A stretch of DNA of 64,000 bases from Rhizobium rhododendri. GTDB taxonomy: Bacteria > Pseudomonadota > Alphaproteobacteria > Rhizobiales > Rhizobiaceae. A program made the translations under genes and the position numbers. The notes beneath the pieces are model-generated. The model worked only from the letters and a program-made list of their open reading frames with translations. It had not been told where the DNA came from and did not search any database. Of the stretch, positions 27,879 through 36,424 are shown in pieces; position 1 is the first letter of the stretch, and every line of letters starts with the position of its first letter. The stretch spans positions 3,622,501-3,686,500 of the forward strand of contig NZ_CP117267.1 in assembly GCF_007000325.2 (NCBI RefSeq), read 5' to 3'.

Positions 27879-29021
27879 ATGGCAGGCGATATCGGCATGT
27901 TCGAAGCGGGAAGCTTCATCGGGCGCACCTGGGATGCGGCCAAGGATGGTCCATCCGTTGTCGTTATCCGCGACGGCACTGTCTATGACGTCACGTCACG
28001 AGATATTCCGACCGTCTCCGCCCTTCTTGAGATGGACGATCCCGTCGCTTTTCTAAGCACGCAGGCGGGCGAAGCTGTCGGCAGCCTCGAGGCGCTGTTT
28101 TCGGCGGACGCCAATTCGCCCCACACCTTGCTGGCGCCGATCGACCTGCAGGCTGTCAAAGCTTGCGGCGTCACGTTCGCGCGCTCGATGCTGGAGAGGG
28201 TGATCGAGGAGCGCGCTGCCGGTAATCCGGATCTGGCGAACAGCATTCGCGGCCGCATCACATCCATCATCGGCGACAGCCTTCGCAATCTGAAGGCGGG
28301 ATCGCCGGAGGCCGCCAAGGTCAAGGCGGCTCTGATCGAGGACGGTGTCTGGTCGCAATATCTGGAAGTCGGCATCGGCCCGGATGCCGAGGTCTTCTCC
28401 AAGGCGCAGGTACTCTCCTCCGTGGGTCACGGTGCCGATGTCGGCTTGCACCCCATTTCCAAATGGAACAACCCAGAGCCGGAAATCGTGCTGGTCGTCG
28501 ATAGCCGGGGGCGCGTCAAGGGCGCAACGCTCGGCAACGACGTCAACCTGCGTGACGTCGAGGGCCGCTCTGCCCTGTTGCTCGGCAAGGCCAAGGACAA
28601 CAATGCTTCCTGCTCGATCGGGCCGTTCATCCGGCTGTTCGACGATACTTATTCCATCGACGACGTCCGCAATGCCGACCTCGATCTCACAATAGAGGGA
28701 GAGGACGGCTACGTGCTGCACGGCAAGAGTTCGATGAAGGAGATCAGCCGTGATCCGCTCGATCTTGTCTCCCAAACAATGGGGCGGCATCACCAGTATC
28801 CCGACGGAATGGTGCTGTTCATGGGGACGCTTTTCGCGCCGGTCGAGGACCGCGACGTGCCGGGGCAGGGCTTTACCCACAAGATCGGCGATGTCGTGAC
28901 GATTTCGAACGACAAGCTGGGCGCACTGCGCAACCGCGTCATGCTGTCGACAGATTGCCCGCCCTGGACTTCAGGCATTGCAAAGCTCATGCGCAATCTG
29001 GCGTCGAGGGGCCTGCTCTAG
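27879..29021 (+). CDS. Fumarylacetoacetate-hydrolase-family sugar-acid dehydratase-like enzyme
   Basis: A 380-residue protein of the FAH superfamily, in the branch of 2-keto-3-deoxy-pentonate dehydratases (Caulobacter XylX-like). The C-terminal FAH core has WNNPEPEIVLVVDS, with the metal-binding Glu pair, LGNDVNLRDVEGR, and the closing GFTHKIGDVVTIS. Such enzymes act on 2-keto-3-deoxy sugar acids with a divalent metal. ATG 27879 is chosen because AGGAG lies 8 nt upstream; the frame is open further up but without family similarity. It is divergent from bcsN and convergent with treY. The exact substrate is not determined. Confidence 0.8.
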   Translation: MAGDIGMFEAGSFIGRTWDAAKDGPSVVVIRDGTVYDVTSRDIPTVSALLEMDDPVAFLSTQAGEAVGSLEALFSADANSPHTLLAPIDLQAVKACGVTFARSMLERVIEERAAGNPDLANSIRGRITSIIGDSLRNLKAGSPEAAKVKAALIEDGVWSQYLEVGIGPDAEVFSKAQVLSSVGHGADVGLHPISKWNNPEPEIVLVVDSRGRVKGATLGNDVNLRDVEGRSALLLGKAKDNNASCSIGPFIRLFDDTYSIDDVRNADLDLTIEGEDGYVLHGKSSMKEISRDPLDLVSQTMGRHHQYPDGMVLFMGTLFAPVEDRDVPGQGFTHKIGDVVTISNDKLGALRNRVMLSTDCPPWTSGIAKLMRNLASRGLL

Positions 29022-29031
29022 GAAGCCCCTC
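29006..29031. terminator. Possible hairpin between convergent FAH-family and treY genes
   Basis: GAGGGGC (29006-29012) pairs with GCCCCTC (29025-29031), with the FAH-family stop codon in the loop. It lies between two convergent genes, so it could act in both directions. There is no T-run on either side, so the terminator call is weak. Confidence 0.3.
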
Positions 29032-29042
29032 GCTCGCTGCGG

Positions 29043-31691
29043 CTACTCGGAGACGAGCAGCGCCACTGGTGAAGTGGCCAGCAGGGCTGCCAGTTTCAGG
29101 GGCTGGCTTGTCTCGTGGACCGTACCGTCGATGACATTTCGCACTCTGCCGGCAGCGCGCTCGGGCAAGGCGATCGCACTGTCTCCCCAGTAATCGCCGC
29201 ACGGCCATTCGCCTTCGCCGAGTCCGTAAACCAGCCGAGGAGCAATGGCGACGACCATTTTGTTCTCGTGGCTGCGCAGGAATGCAATGGCGTTGTCGGC
29301 GCGTTCACCGGTGACGGCCAATGGCTGATAATCGCCTTTAGCAAACAGCGTTGGCTCAGCCTTGCGCAGCGCAAGGCCCTTTTGGACGAGGCGCTGCTTG
29401 AAGAGTCCCCGGGCAAGCGCGCCCTCATCGCGTGTCTGGAGGGGCACGGCCAGGTCCTCACCCAGGCGTGCAAAGTCTGGCAGGCGGCGATTGTCGGGAT
29501 CGACGAGGCTGAGATCCAGTTGCTCGGCGCCCTGGTAAATGTCGGGTATCCCTGGAGCTGCCAGCTTGATGAGCGTCTGTGTCAGGCCGTTAAACAGGCC
29601 CGCCCGCACGAACGGCTGCAGCGTCTTGCGGAAGTCCTGCAGAAAAGCCGCATTGTCGCTCGCAAGCAGGTTGGCCGCGAAAGCCTTTACGGCGTCCTCG
29701 TACGCACCATCCTCCTCGCCCCAGTTGGTGCGCTGCTTGGCCTCGCGCAGCGCTTTCTCGACATAGGCAAGGAAACGGTCGAGCAAGTCGGCCGGAGCAG
29801 GCGCGTCGAGCGCGAGGTCTGCTGGCCAGGCACCGGCGAGTGCCTGATACAGCATCCATTCGAGCCGTGGTTCCGGCGCGGCGCCACCCGGCAGGGAAGC
29901 GACGGTGGCGGCATTGAGCTTGCGCCAGCGCTCCACGCCATCCAGCCATGCCTCCGGAGCTTCGGTAAGCGCATAAAGCCTCGCCCGCCCGTCCTCGCCG
30001 CGTTTCGTGTCATGTGTCGAGGTTGCGGACAGGCCGGCGGGCTGTGTCTCCATCCGCTTAGCCATCTCGTGGTGGAAGCGTTCGAGGCCGAATTCAGTGG
30101 CAGCAGGTTCGCCGCCGACCTCGTTCAGGCCGATCAGGCGGTTATATCGATAGAACATCGTGTCTTCGATAGACTTCGCCGTCAAAGGCCCCGTCAATTG
30201 CTGGAAGCGGCGTCGGAATTCGAGCGCATCCGCCTTGGCCTCCGGTGCCACATTGCCTTGAAATACCTTGTCGACAAAGGACAACGCGGCGTGGTCCGCC
30301 TTTTCGGACGAGCCACCCGCAGTTTCCACGATAGTGCTCCACATCGCGCCATCGGCCGCGTCGAGGGCGCCATCCGTCCCGTAGGTCCGATACACCGGGC
30401 AGGCGACAAGCAGAGACACCAGCGCCTGTTCCAGTGCCGCTTGCTCGGGCACGTCGCCATTGATCGCTCCGACACTCAGAAGCAGCTGCAGCAAATTGTT
30501 GGTTTCAACAGCGAAGTTTTTCCGGGCAAGCATCGCCTTGACCGCCAGCGCGCCCTCGGCAAATTCCGGCTCACCATCGGCAATTTCCCGATAGGTATCG
30601 GTGATTGCGTTCATTCCGGACGTGTTCACCAGAACGTCGGGCAGGGTAGTGATAAATTCATAGCCGGTGGTTCCGGAGATCGGCCATGCCTCTGGCAGCG
30701 TCTCTCCTTCGGCGAGGATTTTCTCGACGACGATATAGGTATCCTCACCCACGGCACTGCGCAGACGCTCGAGATAGGCGGCGGGATCTGCCAGCCCGTC
30801 GATATGATCGAGCCGCAATCCATCAACGGCACCATTGCGCACCAGTTCGAGTGTCAGCCGATGTGCATCGTCGAAAACAGCCGGGTCTTCGACGCGCAAG
30901 CCTACAAGACCGGTCACCTCGAAAAAGCGACGATAGCTGAGCTCGCGCGGCGCGTCCTTCCAATAGATCAGCCGCCAGGGCTGTTCATCCACCACGGTCT
31001 GGAGCGAAGCGGGGTCACTGAACTTCTGCGCTAGCGCCTTGTTTATCTCTGCCGCCTCGCCAGAGAGCATGTCGCGCATGCTCTGGTGAAATTCCGTCTC
31101 CCGCCGTGGATCTGCATCAGACGCCAGAGTGCACATTGCAGCGACGACCGGGAGATCAAGTCGCGACAGCACGGCGGCATAGGTACTCGGCGCCAGCGGC
31201 AGCCGCTGCTCGTAGTAGGCAACAGTGAGCGTGCCCGCATCCGCGTCCACAGTCAGCGTCAGTTCGCCTGCCTCCAACGCATCCTGCAGCGGCTTTCCGA
31301 GGATAGGCAACGTCAGCTTTCGGCTCCAGTCGATGTCGAAATGCTGGCTGAAAGGGCTTTCCTCACCCCACTCGACGACGCTGCGCCACCACGAATTTTC
31401 CAGCGAGGCGGCCATATGGTTTGGAACGATGTCGACCAGCAGGCCTATTTCGGCCTCCCGCAGCGCCTCAGACAACTTGTCGAACCCCTCGCGGCCGCCA
31501 ATCGCGGGATCGATCTCGTTGGTGTCGGTGACGTCGTAGCCATGGGTTGAACCCTTGGTGGCGGTGAAGATCGGTGACGCGTAGAGATGGCTGATGCCCA
31601 ATTGGCGGAGGTAAGGAACCATTTTCCGGGCATGGTCGAAAGTCATGCCGTCGCGAAACTGGATGCGATAGGTAGAATTGGGCAAAGTCAT
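29043..31691 (-). CDS. treY: Malto-oligosyltrehalose synthase TreY
   Basis: An 882-residue GH13 enzyme that turns the reducing-end glucose of malto-oligosaccharides into a trehalosyl end. Motifs in order: 'ISHLYASPIFTATKGSTHGYD', DIVPNHMA, GLRLDHIDGLADP with the nucleophile Asp, VEKILAEGETLP with the acid Glu, and TSTHDTKRGED. It is slightly longer than typical TreY. ATG 31691 matches the family N-terminus (TYRIQF); the open frame beyond it has no similarity. TreZ, which would release trehalose, is not in the window; GlgX at 54327 could supply its glucan chains. A general-stress promoter match lies 140 bp upstream. Confidence 0.93.
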   Translation of the reverse strand: MTLPNSTYRIQFRDGMTFDHARKMVPYLRQLGISHLYASPIFTATKGSTHGYDVTDTNEIDPAIGGREGFDKLSEALREAEIGLLVDIVPNHMAASLENSWWRSVVEWGEESPFSQHFDIDWSRKLTLPILGKPLQDALEAGELTLTVDADAGTLTVAYYEQRLPLAPSTYAAVLSRLDLPVVAAMCTLASDADPRRETEFHQSMRDMLSGEAAEINKALAQKFSDPASLQTVVDEQPWRLIYWKDAPRELSYRRFFEVTGLVGLRVEDPAVFDDAHRLTLELVRNGAVDGLRLDHIDGLADPAAYLERLRSAVGEDTYIVVEKILAEGETLPEAWPISGTTGYEFITTLPDVLVNTSGMNAITDTYREIADGEPEFAEGALAVKAMLARKNFAVETNNLLQLLLSVGAINGDVPEQAALEQALVSLLVACPVYRTYGTDGALDAADGAMWSTIVETAGGSSEKADHAALSFVDKVFQGNVAPEAKADALEFRRRFQQLTGPLTAKSIEDTMFYRYNRLIGLNEVGGEPAATEFGLERFHHEMAKRMETQPAGLSATSTHDTKRGEDGRARLYALTEAPEAWLDGVERWRKLNAATVASLPGGAAPEPRLEWMLYQALAGAWPADLALDAPAPADLLDRFLAYVEKALREAKQRTNWGEEDGAYEDAVKAFAANLLASDNAAFLQDFRKTLQPFVRAGLFNGLTQTLIKLAAPGIPDIYQGAEQLDLSLVDPDNRRLPDFARLGEDLAVPLQTRDEGALARGLFKQRLVQKGLALRKAEPTLFAKGDYQPLAVTGERADNAIAFLRSHENKMVVAIAPRLVYGLGEGEWPCGDYWGDSAIALPERAAGRVRNVIDGTVHETSQPLKLAALLATSPVALLVSE

Positions 31692-31830
31692 TGGATACCT
31701 GGCAGAGTGGGAAGGCCGTCGGGCGGCGCAGTCAGCAAATTGGCTTCCCGGGAGCCGATTTAAGGCCGCAAGGAAACGAATTAACCGGCCACACAACGCC
31801 GTTAGCCTCTCGGTGAAGCCTCGACCTGCA

Positions 31831-31855
31831 AACTTGCGGAAGCAAAATAAGTTCC
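31831..31855 (-). promoter_or_regulatory. EcfG (general stress sigma factor) promoter match upstream of treY
   Basis: On the - strand GGAAC (31855-31851), a 16-nt spacer, then AGTT (31834-31831). The alphaproteobacterial EcfG/RpoE2 consensus is GGAAC-N16/17-CGTT; one base differs. It lies in the 203-bp gap before treY, about 140 bp from its ATG. Trehalose genes are typical members of this regulon. Confidence 0.65.
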
Positions 31856-31894
31856 GTCCACTGGCGATGTGGGGTGGCCGCAGGGCGCCTCCGT

Positions 31895-32368
31895 CTAGTG
31901 GGTCGGTGCCGGTTGCAATGCCGGCTGGCTGCGTGCGGCCGTCAGCTCTGCGGTAGTGTGGTTGAGGCGGTCGGCCAGCACCCTCATGATATCCACGGCC
32001 ATTTCGGGGAAGTCGGAGAGCAGCTTGAGGAAGTGCTCTTTGCTGATCCGCAGTGCCTCGACATTCGAGGTGGCCTTTACGGTCGCAGTACGGGAGACGT
32101 CGCAGAGGATGGCGATTTCTCCGACAATCGAATTGACATCGACATCGGCGACCTTGATCTCACCGGTCGGCGTATCGACTAGGATATCGGCGGTTCCTGC
32201 CAGCACGACATAGGCAGCGTCGCCGAGATCGCCCTGGTGGAAAAGTATCTGGCCAGCACGGTAGCTGACGCGATCGGAGGTGAAGGCGAGCAGTTTCAGC
32301 TTCGCCGGCGCAATGCGTGCGAAAATCGGCACTCGCCGCAACATTTCGACTTCATCTCTTAACAGCAT
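31895..32368 (-). CDS. Cyclic-nucleotide-binding domain protein (CAP_ED), no DNA-binding domain
   Basis: A 157-residue protein that is nearly all one cyclic-nucleotide-binding beta-roll: 'VSYRAGQILFHQGDLGDAAYVVLAG', then 'IVGEIAILCDVSRTATVKA', the phosphate-binding cassette with Gly-Glu, where the usual Arg lies in SRTATV. There is no helix-turn-helix, so it is not a Crp-type transcription factor; it may bind and control a protein partner. It starts 36 bp after the stop of the ABC-like gene and is probably co-transcribed with it and the glycosyltransferases. cAMP or cGMP as ligand is inference. Confidence 0.85.
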   Translation of the reverse strand: MLLRDEVEMLRRVPIFARIAPAKLKLLAFTSDRVSYRAGQILFHQGDLGDAAYVVLAGTADILVDTPTGEIKVADVDVNSIVGEIAILCDVSRTATVKATSNVEALRISKEHFLKLLSDFPEMAVDIMRVLADRLNHTTAELTAARSQPALQPAPTH

Positions 32369-32404
32369 GCGCGTTCAACCCCGGGATCACAGCCGCCAGA
32401 TAGC

Positions 32405-35122
32405 CTATAACGATAAAAGTTCTTTGAACATCCCGTCGTGCTGCAAAAGATCTTCGGTTGTGCCGCTTTCAGCCAGCGTGCCGCCCTGAAATACCAGGAC
32501 GCGGTGGAACTGCTCCGCTAGCGCGACATTCGACAGAACCCAGATGATAGCCGGGTTGTGGTCGCTGTTTTCGATGTCGCGTAGAACGGTGCGGACGATC
32601 TGGTCCTGGATGCGATGGTCGAGCGCAACCAGCGGCCTGTTGAAGATCAGGTAGTCGGCGCGCTTCAGCAGCGCGCGGGCAAGGTTCAGCTTCTGGCGCT
32701 GGACGTTGGTCAGGCGCTTGCCGCCGGAGCCGACGTCGAAATCGAGGCCGATTGCCAATACGCTGTCCTGCAGGCCGAGCCTGTCGAAAAGATCGCGCAT
32801 GATCACATGGATCTGCTCAGGCGCATCGGCCTGCTGGTGGGCGATACGCCCAAACAGCACGTTGTCCATCAATGTGGCCGAAGCCGTAAAGCGCTCGGGA
32901 TCGTAGCGTTCGATGACAGCGTTCAGATCGGCCGGGATATGCTTGTGAAACTCCGTACGTGCCTCGACGATCTTGTTCATCAACTGCTTGGTGAGCAGAC
33001 CGAAGCGGTGGCGTGGCTCGATGTAGGAGAAACTGAGACGAATGATCGATGCCCGCTCTTCGGGCGTCGCCGTCTCGAAGTTGCGGCCGCCCCGCTTCTG
33101 CAGCAACGCCTGATAGTCGGGAATGTCGTCCGCCGTCATGAAAGTGAGCTGCTGGAAGAAAGGATGGTCCGGCGGCAGGTCGTTGAACAACTCGACTGTG
33201 TTTTCGGCGATCTCGATGCCCATGTCGTAGAGTTCGCTGTTCAGGCCGCTGTCCTGGAAGAGCTTGATGAAATAGGGATGTGCAGCGAGCTTCCTGTTGG
33301 TCATCAGCGGACGCTTCAGTGTGCCGAACAGCAGGTTTTCACCCACCGTCGCCTGCGTATTGTAGGCGGTGAATTCGAACGGCACGACCAGCCCGTCGAG
33401 ATCCTGCTCCTTCAGCCGCTCGATCAGCGCATGGCGCAGTTCGACGATCCGTTCGGTCAGGTCCTTGTGCGTCTCAGTATCGACCGTGGAGCGAAGCGCC
33501 ATGTCGAGAATATCCTGCGACATCAGCACCGAATCGAGCACTGGTCGGATGACGCTGTAAAGGTCGTCCGGCCCGGTCGCCCCGGCAGATGTGTAGTCGA
33601 CCCAGTCGCTGTCGAGGCTGAGAGACGGGTTGCCGGCGCGTTTGGCCTCCGAAATCGCCCACTTGTTGCGCACCGCGGCCTCGCCCTCATAGGTGACGGT
33701 CGTCAGCGGGGCATGCTTCAAGCCATATAGAATGTTGTCGCGCAACGTTCCGTGGAAGAAGTAGGTGTCCGAGCCGGCATAGGCGATCCGTCGGCCGGTC
33801 ACCGATTCCGGTAATTCCAGGATGTCGTGCCCATCGACGGTCACCTTGCCGCTGTCCGGCCAGACCAGCCGTCCGAAGGCCTCGGCCAGATACTCACCCC
33901 CACTGCCGCTCTCACCAACGATCGCCACGGTTTCGCCGGGCTGGATCTCGAGCGAAACATGGTCGAGAACACGGGCGCCGCTGTCGTCGCTGATTGTCAG
34001 GTTGGTGGCGACAAGCGCATGCTCCAGCCGTGCCGGAGATTTGGGGTCCATGACCTGGATGCGAGGGTCGATCAGTCGGTCGACGCTGAATTGCTCGACC
34101 ACCTGATTGTACTTTACCTGGACATCCTGACGCGACTGGTCCCAGTCGATCAGTTCCTTGAGCGGTCCCGGCAGATCCTTGTAGGCGTTGATGACCGCGA
34201 CCAGCTGGCCGATGTCCAGGCGCCCCTGCAAGGCGAGAAACCCGCCGATCGAATAGAACAGGAACGGCGTGACCTGGGCCAGGAAATTGTTGATGAACTT
34301 GACCAGGAATTTCCACTGATAGAGGTCGTAGCGGATCGAGAAGATCAGCCCCAGCCGGGCAGCAATATCGGCCCGCTCGAAGTTGGACGTGTCGTTGCCA
34401 TGGATGGTGCCGATGCCATCGACGATCTCGCCAACTCGGCCAGAAAGTTCGCGCGCCGTCAGCTGGCGCTGGCGGCCAAGCTCAAGCAGTCGCTTGCGCA
34501 TGCGGGGAATAACGACCGCCTGCACCGCGACGATGCTGGCGGCGATCATACCGAGCCAGAAATTCTGCATGATGATGAAGATCAGAGCGGTGACCGCCTG
34601 ACCGCCGAGCAGCGCGGGCTGCACGAAAGCGTCGCCGGTGAACCCGCCGAGAGGCTCCACCTCGTCCTTGATCATCGTCGCGATTTCAGCCGCCTTGACG
34701 CGCTTGAAATGCGAAGGCGGAAAACGCAGCACCCGATCGACAAGCTCAAAGCGGATGCGACGCAGCATGCGCTCGCCAAGCCTGCCCTTGTAGGTATTGA
34801 TGTAGAGTTTGAAGAGGCCGTTCAGCACCACCAGGGCCAGAAACACCAGGCTGAGGGCGATCAGCATCTCGAAACGGTCGAGCTTCAGGCCTTTGAATAC
34901 CTCGATATGGCCGACAAAGGGGATGTCGTAGGCGATATGCATGAAGGACTGCGTGGCGCCTTCGCCCTCGAAGCCCTTACCCTGGATCGGGCCGTTGACG
35001 ATCTGCTTTGGCAGGTCGAAGGACAGGAAGTAAGGCACCATGGACGCGGCAACGACGAGCAGGATCCATATCTGCTCGAGGCGCGTGTTCGACCAGATAT
35101 ATTTGGCGAGGCTTTTTTCCAT
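32405..35122 (-). CDS. ABC-exporter-like membrane protein with a dead nucleotide-binding domain and a 270-residue insertion
   Basis: A 905-residue protein. Residues 1-320 form an ABC-exporter membrane domain (hydrophobic segments near 17-35, 85-108, 172-205, 275-300). The ATPase domain begins near 365 but every catalytic motif is altered: Walker A is GESGSGGE (403-410; Lys and Ser/Thr lost), the signature is LTNVQ (804-808), Walker B ends FNR (827-829; Asp-Glu lost), and the switch His is Asn865; only ALD (833-835) remains. Between P-loop and signature the domain is stretched by about 270 residues with three copies of a Q-loop-like segment (about 445-467, 580-601, 741-760). It follows three glycosyltransferase genes and precedes a cyclic-nucleotide-binding gene. 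A scaffold, regulator or non-hydrolytic channel is possible; ATP-driven export by this chain alone is unlikely. Confidence 0.8.
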   Translation of the reverse strand: MEKSLAKYIWSNTRLEQIWILLVVAASMVPYFLSFDLPKQIVNGPIQGKGFEGEGATQSFMHIAYDIPFVGHIEVFKGLKLDRFEMLIALSLVFLALVVLNGLFKLYINTYKGRLGERMLRRIRFELVDRVLRFPPSHFKRVKAAEIATMIKDEVEPLGGFTGDAFVQPALLGGQAVTALIFIIMQNFWLGMIAASIVAVQAVVIPRMRKRLLELGRQRQLTARELSGRVGEIVDGIGTIHGNDTSNFERADIAARLGLIFSIRYDLYQWKFLVKFINNFLAQVTPFLFYSIGGFLALQGRLDIGQLVAVINAYKDLPGPLKELIDWDQSRQDVQVKYNQVVEQFSVDRLIDPRIQVMDPKSPARLEHALVATNLTISDDSGARVLDHVSLEIQPGETVAIVGESGSGGEYLAEAFGRLVWPDSGKVTVDGHDILELPESVTGRRIAYAGSDTYFFHGTLRDNILYGLKHAPLTTVTYEGEAAVRNKWAISEAKRAGNPSLSLDSDWVDYTSAGATGPDDLYSVIRPVLDSVLMSQDILDMALRSTVDTETHKDLTERIVELRHALIERLKEQDLDGLVVPFEFTAYNTQATVGENLLFGTLKRPLMTNRKLAAHPYFIKLFQDSGLNSELYDMGIEIAENTVELFNDLPPDHPFFQQLTFMTADDIPDYQALLQKRGGRNFETATPEERASIIRLSFSYIEPRHRFGLLTKQLMNKIVEARTEFHKHIPADLNAVIERYDPERFTASATLMDNVLFGRIAHQQADAPEQIHVIMRDLFDRLGLQDSVLAIGLDFDVGSGGKRLTNVQRQKLNLARALLKRADYLIFNRPLVALDHRIQDQIVRTVLRDIENSDHNPAIIWVLSNVALAEQFHRVLVFQGGTLAESGTTEDLLQHDGMFKELLSL

Positions 35123-35293
35123 TGCTTACCGCATGCTTCTAAATTCGGGGGTCGCCACGCTCGTCTTGCTCTCTCGCATGCCGCTTTTCCCTGTCGCTCG
35201 AAATGCGAAATGCCATGGCGGCGATCCGTTCCGATTCCCCGCCTTCGAGCTTATATCACAACAGTCTGCAAAACGAGGTCAAAGCTGCAACGG

Positions 35294-36424
35294 TCAGGCG
35301 GCATCTTGAACGATAACAGCCGTCTTTTCGGCGCCATCCAGGTCGATGGAATGCGAAGCCGGCTTTGGTTTCTGCAGTGCTGTTGCAACGGACTGTTCCA
35401 GCATCTCCGCCGTCAGCCCTGCCTCCGGCAAGGCTGTTGCCAGCCCGAGCGCCTCCAGCCGTTCGGCGCGGACAGATTGCTCCGTTTCACCACCGGCGGT
35501 GAACGGCACGAGGATGGATCGGCAGCCGGTCACCAGCAGGTCGCAGACCGTATTGTACCCCGCCTGCGAGATCGAAAGCTCGGCCCCCCGCAGCAGCGAC
35601 GGGAAATCGCTGCGAAAACGAACCAGTTGCGTATTGGCCGGAGCTTCGTTCTGAAGGGCCATGAAGTCCGCCTCGGGCATGTTCGGACCCGCGATCAGGC
35701 ACCAGCGCCGGTCGGTCGCCACGCGTCTCGCCGCGTCGAGAGAGGCGCGGACGAGATCGCGCCCAACCGCGCCGCCGCCAGCAGACACGACGATATCGAA
35801 GACCTCGACCGGCTCCGGTGGTATCGCCGGTGCCACAAGTCCGGTGTAGCGTATCTTGCCGGCGATATCGGCGGCCAATGGAAACGTTTCCTCAAGACGT
35901 ACGAAACGGGGGTCGCCATGCACAAGCACGCCGTCGAAATGGGCGTCGAGCGTGGCAACGGTTTCAGCGTCGCGCCCCGCCTTCTTCTGCTGCTGCAGGA
36001 TGTCGCGCACCGAGGAGAAAAGCTTTGGCCGCGGCTTTGCCGTCTCGATGGCGTCGAGCAGCGGCAGCAATTCGAACCGCATTTGCCGACGGCCGAAGGG
36101 AAAGGCCTCGATGATGACGACGTCCGGTCGCGTCGCATGAAAGGTCGCAAGCAGCCGGTCGCGCCGGTCGTCCAGGAACGCCTGGTCGACCGGCGTGCCA
36201 TCCTTGTGGGCAAGTCCTGAAAACCCCGACGTCGCAGCCACTACCGGAGGCAGGGCGATGGAGGTTACGTCGTCACCCGGAAATCCAGCGACGGGCAAAC
36301 CGCCGGTCACCAGCGTAACGCTGCAGCCGCGACGCGCGAGCGCACTCGCGATGCGGCTTGCACGGGCGATATGGCCAATGCCGAGCAGATGCTGAACGTA
36401 GAAGAATACCTTTGGTCCGCTCAC
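35294..36424 (-). CDS. MurG/GT28-like glycosyltransferase (third in the operon)
   Basis: A 376-residue GT-B-fold protein beginning 'KVFFYVQHLLGIGHIARASR', like the glycine-rich N-terminal loop of MurG and of the paralogue encoded at 37697. The C-terminal half has VSAGGGAVG, 'LLRGAELSISQAGYNTVCDLL' and an E-Q pair near 'GGETEQSVRAERLEALGLA', the UDP-sugar site of GT28 enzymes. GTG 36424 overlaps the preceding stop (GTGA); ATG 36457 is possible but its AGGAGG is too close. The gene ends 171 bp before the ABC-like gene. Substrates are unknown. Confidence 0.78.
   Translation of the reverse strand: MSGPKVFFYVQHLLGIGHIARASRIASALARRGCSVTLVTGGLPVAGFPGDDVTSIALPPVVAATSGFSGLAHKDGTPVDQAFLDDRRDRLLATFHATRPDVVIIEAFPFGRRQMRFELLPLLDAIETAKPRPKLFSSVRDILQQQKKAGRDAETVATLDAHFDGVLVHGDPRFVRLEETFPLAADIAGKIRYTGLVAPAIPPEPVEVFDIVVSAGGGAVGRDLVRASLDAARRVATDRRWCLIAGPNMPEADFMALQNEAPANTQLVRFRSDFPSLLRGAELSISQAGYNTVCDLLVTGCRSILVPFTAGGETEQSVRAERLEALGLATALPEAGLTAEMLEQSVATALQKPKPASHSIDLDGAEKTAVIVQDAA

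Noticed and set aside
29115..31034. A + strand frame of about 640 codons inside treY
   Set aside because: Fully antisense to treY, whose GH13 motifs are complete; no independent evidence.
35123..35293. Possible EcfG box (GTTCC at 35228-35232) before the ABC-like gene
   Set aside because: No AACG or AACT at 15-17 nt spacing, so the -10 half is missing.
33827..36220. A + strand frame of about 800 codons over the ABC-like and glycosyltransferase genes
   Set aside because: Antisense to genes with clear motifs; rich in Asp, Arg and Gln with no recognisable domain.
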